The notes beneath the pieces are model-generated. The model was not told the origin of the DNA. It was given only the letters and a program-made list of their open reading frames with translations, and made no database searches. The translations under genes were made by a program, and so were the position numbers. From assembly GCA_000611775.1 (NCBI GenBank), contig KK106981.1:689592-753591 (forward strand): a DNA stretch of 64,000 nucleotides, in the 5' to 3' direction. Shown in pieces: positions 24,801-36,200 of this stretch (the first letter of the stretch is position 1; every line of letters starts with the position of its first letter). The DNA comes from Umbilicaria muhlenbergii. Its lineage: Eukaryota > Ascomycota > Lecanoromycetes > Umbilicariales > Umbilicariaceae.

Positions 24801-25284
24801 AAACTAGTACAAGGATCAAGCTGATGTGCCCTTGGGGACATGTTTCCGATCAGTTCAGCCGCAGCAAGTACACATGCCGGAGTAAGACACAAAGAAGCAG
24901 GTTTCGGCGCCTGCTTCCGATTATACATAACTACTCCCATCAGCCTAAATCTCTCCTTGAGGAAGAGCTCCGCTCACCTCCAAAGTACACACAAAGAGCT
25001 ATGATGCCGGCCACGAGCAAGCTTGCGACTGCTACGGCAACCAAGTTACTGAGTAACCAACGCCACGCGTGCTGCGAGCGACCTTTGAGATCCTTAGTCT
25101 TCGAGGGTGGGGCGTTTGTGGTGGCGGCACTGTTGGCCTCACCGTTGGCCTCGACGTCATCGTCCAGAGCACCATCGACAAGTAAAGGCGCTTCTTCACT
25201 GTCTTGGGCTGATGCATGGCGCTTGGACTGCACATGCCCTTCACGAGAGTCAATCCCCAGAGCTGAGGGCTTGGAAGTGCTCAT
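21891..25284 (-). CDS. Membrane-anchored M13 (neprilysin-type) zinc metallopeptidase
   Basis: Seven exons (25284-24978, 24930-24356, 24142-23329, 23124-22907, 22845-22707, 22425-22025, 21968-21891) keep frame and give 843 residues. A Ser-rich cytosolic tail of about 70 residues precedes one transmembrane segment ([20 protein letters not shown]), so this is a type II membrane protein. Family blocks follow: [48 protein letters not shown]. The zinc-binding HExxH motif is GHELSH (about residue 680), split from its partner block AFDSSGR by an intron. The third ligand is in GENIADAGG (about 743), and the protein ends with the conserved CELW. M13 enzymes cleave peptides at the N-terminal side of hydrophobic residues. 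Three introns are unusually long (195-281 bp). Confidence 0.9.
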
Positions 25285-25963
25285 CTTGTTCCAATGAAAT
25301 CTCGAAGTAGCACTGGAACACAATACACGTTCAGTTTTCTTGCCAAATAGACAATATGTGGCTGAGACCGGACAAGCGGGTGTGAGAAGAGCAATGAATG
25401 CAGTGAACGATCAAGGAAACATTATCCTGCAAAAGTGACTTTTAAGAAGCGAATGTCACACGTTGGAATACCAGCACACTGCTTGGAAAAGTAAATGTTA
25501 CCACTGCTGAAGGAATTGAATGGTGGATCTGGCGGCCACCGAGGAGATCATTGGTGTAGAGGTTGTCACGGCCATGAAACAAGGCACAGCAAGGATACTT
25601 TCGGGACAATATCGGGCCGTAACATGAACCGCCCCTCAGCCTTGAGCGTCATTGGGCACCTTGGAGGACAACTTTGTGCAAGATGATATCTGAGTACCTG
25701 GCCTGTTGTCTATATTGTCTGTGATCTCAACAAGTTCCATACGAACTTCCCTGGTCAACTGTGATCTCCACCATAAGGTCTAACAAACTTATTCAAACCC
25801 TCTGGGTTGTGGTGTTTGAGATTTCGTGACCGACTACCCAGAGCTGCCTAGCTTCGAACAAACCCCCCTCATGCTCCGGATGATCATGGCAGATCTGGAT
25901 CAAGGCCTATAGGCTACATGCACACCCATTACAAGGGTCCATGACTACCATACTCAGCCTGCC
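25285..25963. other. Divergent intergenic region (M13 gene / ankyrin-DIL gene)
   Basis: About 680 bp between two divergent start codons, so both promoters should lie here. I see no clear TATA box, gene or repeat. Confidence 0.4.
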
Positions 25964-28630
25964 ATGGACGTTACGGATCCTCACAGAGGAGATGAGGACA
26001 GCTCCGATGGAGAGATTGCTCGGCCGAGAGCACTCCCCGATGATCTACCCAAGTCTTTAGACGATCGGCGGACTGTTCCAAGTTATGGGGGAGAGACTGA
26101 AATGTATGATGCCTGGCAAGGTACGGAGTGATCACTTGCTAATGCTTTTCGGAAACTTATGTCAGGACAGAGCTGATCGATATTAGGCCAATCCCAGTTC
26201 CTCACAAGCCCCATCCCAGCGCAGCCTCTCAGTTTCAATCTGTCGTTGGATGACAATGGATACGATGATGAACAAAGTACCCAGAGAATAGAGGATAGTG
26301 ATACAAGACTGATGGAGATGCTGGCTGCACAAGCAGCGCATCGAGAAGATGATTCTGCAGCGGGGGATGAGGACTCAATAATTGCCGATAAACGCTTGTC
26401 AGATGCTGAGAAGCGGGCGATGTTGCAGAAGTCTTTGCAAATGGCCGCAAGTAATGGTGACATTGAGCGAGTCAGTAGGCTTGTCAGTGGGAGTGCAAAA
26501 GAGTATATAGATGTCAATGCGCCGGACGAGGAAGGTACCGCACCGCTGATTTATGCCAGCTGCTTTGTAACTAAGCCTTACACACGTTTGGTACGTATCA
26601 ACTGCTGATGGCAACGCAAGGGACATCAAGACGTGGTCTCGGCGCTTCTCGAAGCTGGCGCGAAGGTAGATCGGCAGGATAGAAACCAGTGGACTGCTTT
26701 GATGTGGGCGATGACGAATCGACACAAGGATATCGCGAAGGTTCTACTTGATCATGGCGCATCTCCGGAAATCAAATCATCTTCTGGCAGAACGGCTTTC
26801 GACTTTGTCGCCCCAAACAGCGAGATGTCTGATTACCTACATCAGAGTGGATATACGATTGGAGATGTTGGTGTGGGAGAAGACTTCTACGACACTGGGT
26901 TCTCGCAAGATAGATTTGAGCAGGAGATGCAGGAGGAGGAGATGAAACGACGCATGATGATGGAAAGTTCCATGAACCTGGAAGTTGATCTTTCCAGCTT
27001 AGGCATGGATGAGCGCCCTGAAGTCAGTCCTGCTTGGGTTTCTTAGTACTAAGGACACCACTGATCTTGGATGTAGACGCCGGAGGACCTCGAGGACGAG
27101 CATCAGGATTTTGTCTGGGACAAGTGCCTCAACGATCAAATGTTCGTATTTCAAGAGAGCGAGTTAGAGCGCATACTTGACATCGTCATCACCAACATGA
27201 CACCGCAAAGATCACCCTCACAGAAGCCTGTCCCCGCAAACGTCCTCTTTCTCAGCGCCAGGTATGCACATTACCACGCGAACCCTGAACTGCTAGACGC
27301 ATTACTTGAAGCGGCCATGAATAAAATCAATGTGAAGGTCGAGAAACATCAATGGGACATGACTGTCCTTGCATTTTGGATCTCAAATGCTACGTTGCTC
27401 TTACATTACTTGAAAAAGGACGTCGGTCTGGTAGAAGCGACTACGAAGTACCAGGTGCAGCTAGTCGAGCTCATCAACGAAATATTCATCCTGATTATCA
27501 GGGACGCCGAGCGAAGAATGGACAAGGTCCTTGACGCGGCGATGCTAGACCACGAAACCATACCCGGATTTGAGGGTGTACATTTCCAAAACGAATGGCA
27601 TATCTTTCGATCCAAAAGCAAAGTTCAAGCTCCGGAACCTATGGAGAAGAGGTTCAAGCCGCAATCACAAAACAGAAAAGCACAACCGTCGCCCAGAAAT
27701 ATCACCTCCTTACTATCCTCGACTCTCTTTGTTCTAGATCTTTACGACATTCACTCAGTCATCATATCGCAAATCCTCGCTCAGCTATTCTACTGGATAG
27801 GTGCCGAGCTCTTCAATCACATCATGACTAGTAAAACATATCTCGCACGAACCAAGGCCATGCAAATCCGGATGAACATATCCACACTGGAAGATTGGGC
27901 TCGAAGCAACAACCGGCAGCCAGAACACTATGAGAACGGGTCACTCATATCGTCTGGAGAGAACACTGCTACTGCAGCTCAGAAATACTTAACCCCGGTC
28001 ATTCAACTGCTACAGTGGCTTCAGTGCTTTTCATCTATCGGGGAGGATCCGGATGCCTTTGAAAATACATTAAAGCAGCTCACTCGTCTGACGCCCCAGC
28101 AGCTACTCCACTCCAGTAGTCACTACCGGTGCGAAGTTGGTGAACCGGGTCTGCCGAGAAGCGCGAAGAAGCGGCTCCAGAATCTCGAATTAGAAACGAA
28201 AAAACGCTGGGAGAAGTTACGTAGGGATCGGGAGCTCGCATCGAAAAGACGCGAATCAACTACGATTGCGTCGCGAACTCCACCCCAGACACCTGTCAAG
28301 GACAAGAATCTATCATTACCACCGTCAAGCCCAGCTTCATCTAAACCAGACACTGAACGAGACGGTGAGGATGATCTGGGAGATCATGGAACAGCGCCCT
28401 CGAGTCTACTGATTGATCCAGCCCACATGCTTCAGTTCTCGCTACCGACGATTGTTGATATGCGCATCAGCTATGGTGCTGGCTACGGCGGATTGAACAA
28501 AGAGAGGGAAAGGAAGTATATACCCACGGTACCTCCGGAATTCTTAGCAAAGCTAGATTTGAGCGGCAACGGTGGTTTCATTGAGAGAAAGGACTGGGAT
28601 ACCTATACAGTAACGAGTGAAGGTCCATGA
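25964..28630 (+). CDS. Ankyrin-repeat and dilute (DIL) domain protein
   Basis: Four exons (25964-26120, 26187-26566, 26621-27022, 27077-28630) give 830 residues. The N-terminus is acidic. Ankyrin repeats occupy about 115-240 (LQMAASNGDIERVSRLV, GHQDVVSALLEAGAKV, MTNRHKDIAKVLLDHGASPE). A coiled, Met/Glu-rich linker follows. The large last exon carries a DIL domain, with LAFWISNATLLLHYLKKD and the HIMTSKTYLARTKAMQIRMN block typical of class V myosin cargo-binding tails. The C-terminus is charged and low in complexity. Fungi have a family with exactly this ankyrin-then-DIL order; its role is little known, though a DIL domain suggests vesicle or organelle tethering. The third intron has a GTCAGT donor and is the least certain join. 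Confidence 0.88.
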
Positions 28631-28868
28631 AGAGGGTAAACGATGATATGACCAGCATGGCGCTAGAGTTGACAAGGGGGGTGTACGCGTTCCCAAGGGC
28701 TTGGCCTCAAGGGACTCAATCTGTATATAGGCAAGTACCTGGAATACATCTGGGTTACTCCACAGCCGTAGCTATGAGTTATGAAATCTACGAGTAATCA
28801 ACAGCTTTTGTCTGTGTATCAATACACGTCCCATCGGTTACGAACATCACTGGCCCTGAGAATTCACA
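28631..28868. other. 3' region of the ankyrin-DIL gene
   Basis: No gene is seen. This is presumed terminator and 3' untranslated sequence of the preceding gene, leading into the allantoicase promoter. Confidence 0.35.
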
Positions 28869-29049
28869 TGCCCTTATCGATAAGGAGAACGGCGGGCTCC
28901 GAACGCCCATCAACGGAGAAACCCTACCAAACGTAGCCAATGTTGCAAAACCACTCTTCCCTCATATAATACACTGAACCTCAGCTACTTCCATCTCGTC
29001 ATCTTTTCACCAAGCTCAATTCCAACTCCTCACAGCTCACAGAAGAACC
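28869..29049 (+). promoter_or_regulatory. Allantoicase promoter with GATA palindrome and CGG-N6-CCG site
   Basis: At 28873-28884 lies CTTATCGATAAG, two head-to-head GATA elements (HGATAR), the target of nitrogen regulators of the AreA/NIT2 type. Immediately after, at 28889-28902, is ACGG-N6-CCGA, one base from the TCGG-N6-CCGA site of the purine-pathway Zn2Cys6 activator UaY. A TATA-like CATATAATA lies near 28965. The order GATA, UaY-like, TATA, ATG at 29050 fits a purine-inducible, ammonium-repressible gene. The regulation is inferred from the motifs. Confidence 0.6.
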
Positions 29050-30217
29050 ATGGACGTCCAGATGCTCTCCCCAGAAGTGATCCAAGACACCCAATCCAAC
29101 GGCATAGAATCCATTCAACCCGATGCAATCGCAGCTACGTTTGGCTCAGACTCCATTGGTACGATCAGATCACTTCCCCTGTTCTCCACATCCCCACCCT
29201 TGCCCTAAACCCCCCAAACTAACACAACTCCCAGACCTCGCTTCCTCCGGCCTCTCCTCCCGCGTCCTCTCCACCTCCGACGAATGGTTCGCCCCCGCCT
29301 CCGCCCTCCTCTCCCCCAACCCGCCCATCCGCCGCCCAGGCGTCTACGTACACTCCGGCGCCTGGTACGACGGCTGGGAAACGCGACGACACAATCCCGA
29401 GCCCTTTGACTGGGTGATTGTGCGGCTGGGGGTGGCGAGTGGGAGGGTGAAGGGGGTGGAGATTGATACGGCTTTTTTTGACGGGAATCATGCGCCGGCG
29501 GTTAGTGTGGAGGGATGTTTTGTGCCCGGGGGAGAAGAGGCGGATGAGAAGGTTATGGATAGCGGGTTTGGGGGGTGGGAGGTGGTGTTACCGAGGGTGG
29601 AGTGTGGGGCTAGTAGGAGGCACGCGTGGAAGGTGGTGGAGAGTGGCAAGGCCTATACACATGTGCGGTTGTGCATGTATCCGGATGGGGGCATTGCGAG
29701 GTTTCGGCTCTATGGGAGTGCGGTGCCAGTGTGGCCGGATGATAAGGATGAGGTGGTGGAGCTGAGTGCGGCGGTTATGGGAGGGATGGCGGTGAGTTGT
29801 AGTGATCAGCATTTTGGACGCAAGGAGAATTTGTTGCTGCCGGGGAGGGGAGTGGATATGGGGGATGGGTGGGAGACGAAGAGGACGAGGGAGGTAGGGC
29901 ATGTGGATTGGGTGATTGTGAGGCTGGGAGCGAGGGGTGTTGTGGATAGCTTGGTGGTTGATACGGCTCATTTCAGGGGCAACTTTCCACAAGGGGTGAG
30001 GGTAGAAGGGATTGATGCAGAGGGAGAGACACCGGCAGCGGACGATGCGAGGTGGGTGGAAGTGTTGCGGGTGCAAAAGCTGGGACCGGATTTCGAGTAT
30101 GGTTATGGGAAGGCGGAGGTGAGAAATGTGGATGGGAAGGCGTATACGCATATGAAGCTGACCATCATTCCGGACGGGGGAGTGAAGAGGTTCCGGGTTT
30201 TTGGTACAAGGGCTTGA
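29050..30217 (+). CDS. DAL2: Allantoicase (allantoate amidinohydrolase)
   Basis: Two exons (29050-29158, 29235-30217) give 363 residues, the usual length. The enzyme splits allantoate to ureidoglycolate and urea in purine degradation. The two-fold repeated allantoicase domain is plain: repeat one has VHSGAWYDGWETRRHN, DWVIVRLGVASG, DTAFFDGNHAP and THVRLCMYPDGGIARFRLYG. Repeat two has MGDGWETKRTREVGHVDWVI, DTAHFRGNFPQ and THMKLTIIPDGGVKRFRVFG. It should act in the cytosol; no signal peptide is seen. The intron has a GTACGA donor and CCCAG acceptor. From about 29420 on, the coding strand becomes very G-rich at third positions. GATA and UaY-like sites upstream support nitrogen and purine control. 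Confidence 0.95.
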
Positions 30218-30830
30218 AGAAGGCTGTTTGCAGAAGGCGTACGGTAACATTTGGATTGTCATTTCTGGATTCACAGATATATACCCTTGCTTATCGAAGC
30301 AAATTTGTACTGTCATTTGGGACGAGATCTGTGTGAGAGTCTTTCTTACGTTGGCTGCCAAAGAGGCCTGAGTATTCTCTTTGACAGTAGCCATCAACGC
30401 TGCTGATAGCCTGGCCCACAGAGACCTACTCTGGGTCTGAGGCCATCCATCCCTGAATTCTAGGAGAAATGATTCTCTCGACTGCCCATCGTACTCAGAG
30501 TGATAAAACTAGACCAAGGTACGCCCCAAAACCAGTGGTGTACGGTAACTGAGTAATGGCAGCTGACGCAGATGACAATATCAAGACACTTTTCATTGGT
30601 CGAAGCTCTCGAGCTCCCCTGCACCAACCCCGGTTCAAGTTTCATATCTATCACATCCCCACTTCGAAGATTCATCACTGCTTCAACCCCGCATAACCTT
30701 TCGAGTCCGAGTACACATCCCCCTAGTCTCTACCTTACATGTACCTGAACGCCTCGTGCATATATCAAGTCCTTCCCGACATCTATTGCTCCGACTGGAT
30801 TCCCAGCTCTTGAACATACAGGCAACCACA
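30218..30830. other. Intergenic region
   Basis: Between allantoicase and the cytochrome b561 gene, both on the plus strand. It has some pyrimidine-rich leader sequence before 30831 but no recognisable gene or repeat. Confidence 0.4.
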
Positions 30831-31711
30831 ATGTCTTCCGACCCAGAAGAGAATCATGGACCTCGGGAAGGCCTCGGAGAGGAGGAGCCTTTACTGGGAA
30901 GAGCCGGGGATGCCTCGCAGCCAGAAGGAAGGGGGATACAGTTCAATCTTTTCATCGGTACACTTTGTGACCACCCAGTCAGACACCGTGACTGTACTGA
31001 CTGCAGATCATAGGGACCGCTGTACTCGCACAAGCTGGCATCTGGATTGTAAGTCTTCGAACTTCCAACCAAGCAACCACCATTAACCCAACGCAGCTCG
31101 CAGCAGCCGTCTGGGCCAGCGTCTTCATCCACCCTCTAATACTCTTCTCCGCCCACCCAGTACGCAACTCTCCTCCATCCCAAACCCTCACACACTAACC
31201 CTCTCACCCTCAGCTCCTCAACTCCGCCGGCATCCTCCTCAGCACGCAAGCAATCCTGATCCTGCAACCAACCCACACCCCCACCCAAAAAGCAGAAGGC
31301 ACCACCATCCACGCCATTTTGAACGGCACCAGCGTCCTCACCCTCATCGCCGGCCTCATCATAATCGAATACAACAAAATCGCCCACGACGGCGAGCACT
31401 TCCGCTCCCCTCACGCCATCCTCGGGCTCATCACCTACGTCTTCTTCATCCTTCAGGCCCTGATCGGCATCGCGCAGTACTACGTCCCGAGCGTGTTCGG
31501 CAACGTCGATAACGCCAAGGCGATGTACAAGTATCACCGCATGAGCGGGTATGTGCTACTGGTGCTGGCATTTGCGACGGTGGCGGCGGCGACGCAGACG
31601 GATTATAATAAGAACGTGTTGAATATTCAGCTGTGGGCTGTGTTGGTGGCGGAGGTGATTACGCTGGTGGGGGTGCTGCCGAGGATTAAGAAGCAGAAGC
31701 TGGGGATGTAG
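30831..31711 (+). CDS. Cytochrome b561-type transmembrane electron carrier
   Basis: Four exons (30831-30957, 31014-31048, 31097-31159, 31214-31711) give 240 residues; the second exon is only 35 bp. An acidic cytosolic N-terminus with an EEEPLLG dileucine-type sorting motif precedes about six membrane helices. Conserved histidines sit where a b561 core needs four haem ligands: IHPL/AHPLLNSAG, TTIHAILNG, RSPHAILGL and YKYHRMSGY. The C-terminus is short and basic (RIKKQKL). Such proteins pass electrons across endomembranes, often as ascorbate or ferric reductases; the donor and acceptor here are unknown. It resembles the short CYB561D-like form without an attached DOMON domain. Confidence 0.85.
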
Positions 31712-32333
31712 GGACCTGGTGGGATGGATGGATGGATGGATGCAATGTCTAGGGCTCCTCAGATTGAGTAACGGGGCTGTTGCTAGGATGGGACAAATTG
31801 ACCATACATATTGGCGGGGATTTGAGCTGGGGAGTCTGGTTCTTCTAGGGTTATCTTGGGACTTTCGATTCTTTCATCCTTCGGCATGAGCTTGGAGTTC
31901 TCTGGAATCTCTGTACGAAGGTGAGGGATTTGGACTTGTCTATCATCTCTCACAACAATCGAGAAACTCAATATCCGTCCAAGTGACTTTCCTGGGTTAC
32001 GGCATGCATCACTGGACATGTCGAGCGTGCCACTCCATTAGTCCCTTCTTTATCCCGCCCCATGCTTGCGTACCACCATTACGGATGACCGTGAGATAAC
32101 AGAAGATCGTTGTTGAGTATAGTGGGACTTTGGCCGCTTCAGGGTGGCCTTGGCAGGTGATAGGGCTTAAGCGGAACACGATCCGGAGCTGGAAGTTCGC
32201 GGCGTTTGAACTCCCGACGCAGCAGTAGCCATCGCTGAGAACGAGAGAGCTTGAGATAAACTCCTCATTTCAATCCAAATGTTGAGTTGCTTCTTGAACC
32301 GAGGATCAAGCTTCCCGACACAGGGAGCTACAG
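31712..32333. other. Intergenic region with GGAT repeat
   Basis: The stretch begins with a (GGAT)5-like run at 31722-31742, just after the cytochrome b561 stop codon. The rest has no gene I can support. It leads into a MITE-like element. Confidence 0.4.
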
Positions 32334-32554
32334 CAGGCCTGTGTCCAAAATAAGTGGCAGTCGCTAGCTGGGGCTCCTGCCGATACTACAACGGCGAAAG
32401 CGATATCTAATAATCGTTGAGGGCACTAATGTAAAGTTCTAAGGCCTTTATCATCTCTGCATTAATCAATCTCGAGATCTGTCTTCATTGTTGATTGGTT
32501 GAGGGGGACTCCCTAGCTTCATGAGGACTGCCACTTGTTTTGTGCACAAGCCTG
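32334..32554. mobile_element. MITE-like element, copy A
   Basis: A 221-bp non-coding element with terminal inverted repeats. It starts CAGGCCTGTGTCCAAAATAA, and its last bases read as the reverse complement of CAGGCTTGTGCACAAAACAA; both arms continue with GTGGCAGTC. The 4 bp ACAG flanks it on both sides (32330-32333 and 32555-32558), consistent with a target-site duplication. A second copy with the same ends lies at 46747-46959, and the two also share internal words (ATCGTTGA, TCTCTGCATT, GGTTGAGGGGGA). No transposase frame is present, so it must move, if at all, with help in trans. Confidence 0.8.
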
Positions 32555-32559
32555 ACAGC

Positions 32560-33211
32560 CCGGACGTGACACCGCTCTAGCTTTTGCTTTCTGCCGACAT
32601 TCTCCTTTGTTGTTGATGGACAATGAATTGTTTGTGATTTTGTTTGTGGTTATGTTATACTTGTTTCTGTTCCTGGTCTTGGCTTTTAAGTTTGTCTTGA
32701 GTCCTTACAGCTTTTTAAGGGCTCTTAGGGTTCTTAGGGTTCTTAGGACTATTCGAATTCTTAGAACTCTCCAAGTACTCGAAGCTTTTAACGCTTTTCA
32801 GAGCCTTTTGAGTATGTGAGCGTGATGAACACCACCCCCACAGAGCTGCGAGCGCTGGCTTTTCAGTATATAGGGCGGAAGATAAAGAGCACTCAAGGGC
32901 TTGTTTCAACTCGCTCCACGACAAGAAATTTATCTCATTCATTACGCATCCCTGTTAAGTAGACAGTGCGAATAGAGCTGTTACATGTGATAAACTCGAG
33001 AAAGATTATTCAACTCCACCAGATTATACTTCGCATGTTTCAGAGAACCCAACCGATAGCCTCAAGAACGTGCGCCTAAGCAAGTAAAAACATCGTCGAA
33101 CAACCTACTGTTAACCGTTTCTTCCCTCAGATAAACCCTCATTCGCAAAATATAGCTCTCTACTCCCGCCTACCCACGCCCTCGCCCTCAACTGACATTC
33201 TCCTCTTGAAT
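32560..33211. other. Intergenic region with a 9-bp TTAGGGTTC repeat
   Basis: Around 32716-32770 there is a short tandem array of TTAGGGTTC-like units decaying into TTAGAACTC. A 70-codon frame (32607-32819) runs through it and encodes a hydrophobic stretch followed by Arg-every-third-residue sequence; this pattern follows from the DNA repeat. I do not annotate it as a gene. The right end is the 3' side of the large minus-strand gene. Confidence 0.4.
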
Positions 33212-36200
33212 CTAACTGTCATAGCCCGTATCATCGACATCGTTATCGCTTACAGCAGTAGTCGACTGATACGTTGTAGACTCGTACGTTGCAGACTCAG
33301 TGCCATCGTCATACGTAGTAGTTGTCTGTTCGAGAGTAGTCTGGGTATAACTCTGCTGATCGCTCCCACCCGTCATAGATGCCGCCTCGGGATCCACGCC
33401 CATTTCCATGCTAGCGTACGGGTCTGTCGATGAGCCAGTCGCTGAAGTGGCGTCTGCATTGGGGTCGAAAGATGTGGCATATGGATCAATAGTATCGGTG
33501 GGATCAGGTGAGAACATCGGGGTGCCGGCACCGGTAGGGTCCGACCAGAAGGAGTTGGGTGATGCGAGAGGTGGGGAGTTGGGGTCGGTAGATATTGGTG
33601 CGGATGGATCGAGGTAGTTGATTGTCGATGGATCTGTGTTGGTACTTGCATCAGGAGCTACCATCGCACCGGCTACGAGAGGGTCGCCTGCGTCTAGGCC
33701 GCTACTATTGCTGTTGTCTTGATAGTACACATTCCCTCCGTAGCCTGAATTATAGTTGCCTTGGTATTGGTTGGTATTCCCATAGGCATTGCCCTGGTAC
33801 TGAGAACTGTTCCCATAAGCTGGGCTATTATTGTTGCCCTGATATTGGTAAATCGAACTGTCAGGGTCTTGATACTGAGGGGTTCCTCCGGAACTGTTCC
33901 CATAAGCTGGGCCATTATTGTTGCTCTGATATTGGTTAATCGAACTGTCAGGGTCTTGATACTGAGGGGTTTCTCCGGAACTGTTATTGAAATCTTGATA
34001 TTGGTAAGCACTGTTCGGATTTTGGTACTGAGCATTACCCGCAAAAGAATTGTTGGGATCCTGATATCCAGAATTGCTGGCATGATTGGGATGGGCTCCA
34101 GCAGGTTGAGCAGGTCGAGCAGGGTGACGAGCAGGTTGACGAGGATTGGCAGGAAGGCGAGCGGCTGCCTGAGTGTTAGCGGGTTGCGCCGCAGCGGTGA
34201 GTCCAGCGGGATGAGCAGGGTTAGGATGCGCAGCAGAAGGGCGGGCGGCAGGGTTACCAGCCGCTGGATTGACAGCAACGGGATTGACGGCTGCGGGAGC
34301 TGCAGGCTGGGCCATAGAGTTTATTCTCCTCTCAAGCGCTGGGGTGGCCTTCTTCATGCCCCATTTGTAAAGTCCCACGTAATCGACCTTCGGCACTTTG
34401 ACATCTGCGCCAGTCGTTGAGCTGATGGCCGTTTCAATGCCCCATTTGGCTGCATGATTAATGTCCCCTGGCTTCAAAAGGTTTTTCCACCCCGTAGACT
34501 TCTTGGCTAGTTCTGCTGCTGTGCCGTCAGGGGTGGGAGCCGTGGCTGCGCCGGGCTGTTCCGCCTTTTGAATGACTGCTGGGCTCTTAGCTACGTCAGC
34601 AGGCACGTTGAACACAATCTGGTTAAAAAATCGAGCCGGGTGCTGATGATTTTGACTATGACGTGAAAAACAAACAGGGCAAAACTGAGCATCGCAGTTT
34701 GGATCTCCGCAAGCGAACTTCGGAATATGAGACGCGTACGCTAGCATTATATTAGTATATCGGTTTGGTCACTATTAACTCTAAAGCTTCTTACTGTTTT
34801 TGCATCCCGCCGTGCAAATGAATCCTTGATCAGTAGGTTCCCAATCTCGAACCATGAATATGACCAGCATGAATTGCCTATCGTAATTCGTGTGCTCGTG
34901 CTTCCCAGTAAGGTCTTCGTTGTGTAGATAGCACATCCAACAAACAGAAAATTGTTGTTTTGCAAAAGCACAAGGATTGCATCTGGCATAGACTAGTGCT
35001 TTGGGATAGACAAGATGGCATAACCCGCACCGAACAAAAGGACTTTGCAAGGCTTGGGAGAATGTCTTGCTGATAAGCATGCGGTATTCAGGCTGAAGGC
35101 ATTGACCGTGCCGTAGGAGAGTATCAGCGCCGCTGCAATTGCCTTGGCAAATCGTGAAATTACAGTGCTTGCACGTAAATCGAACCGTGTGCACGGGGGT
35201 TTCTGGCACAAGTTAGAGATCATTAGAGATACAGCAGAGATTGTTGTTAACCATGCTCACCTTGTAGACAATTGCTACACTTCCGGAATTGATTTCGTAG
35301 ACTGTTAGGAGCTATAGTGAGAGGGTCGAGAGCCAGCATAGTCTTAATCATTCGATGCTCGACCGTTCGTGGCCTGCCACAGCATATATAGTTCAGGGCT
35401 GTTTTGCGATTTTGTTCCTCAAAACAGAGCTACGAGCAATCACATCAGTGTTAGCCATCGAGTAAAGAAACCATACACAACGAGACCTACCTGACAAAGG
35501 CCCACGTCAGAAGTGCCTCCTCCTGCTGCCTTCCACGTAACGGGGCAGGTGTAGCAATTCTCGTGAAGGCTGGACATCCGTTAGCCAAACAGTATGTATG
35601 ACGACGAGCCACATTCAGTACCCTAGACCACGATTGCATCCCTTGCAGGTCGCCACACGTGTGAGATGTTCATGCTTCTTCCGTAGCTGCAGACTTTCGG
35701 GAGTGGATAGAACAAATCGAACGTTGACCACCCCGCAAGCATGATTGGCAGTGCTTTTCTGGCACATAAGACACCATTGATTCTTCGTATTACACCTGCC
35801 ACCGCAAGTCACTATGATTCCTCCATCCTGATCTTTGTTACATTGTGAACAACGATATGGCTGCTTTGTGCCTTCTTCTCTGATGAACTTATTCTTCAAT
35901 GAGTAATGCCGAGTTTGGTTTTGGTGTGCTGATGCAGCCATGTTGCAACTAGAGCAGAAGTTATGATATTGCGGGGGATTGGCTTGGGCACAAGACACGC
36001 AGCTACTAAACGTTTCTCCGCAGTAGATTGTGCGCTCACAGCCTTTGCAGGTCAGATTGAGTAAGTCAAGTGGATTTGGTCGTGGGAAGGCGTAGGTATG
36101 ATTCATCGTTATCGGACCGGCAGGAGCGGTATTACTATGGTGAAAAGGCGGAAAGCTCGGGGGATGAGGTTGCTGCTGTTGTTGCTGCGGACGCCAAGGC

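Noticed and set aside
29588-30397. A 269-codon minus-strand frame
   Set aside because: Antisense of allantoicase; the G-rich third codon positions of the real gene remove stops on the other strand.
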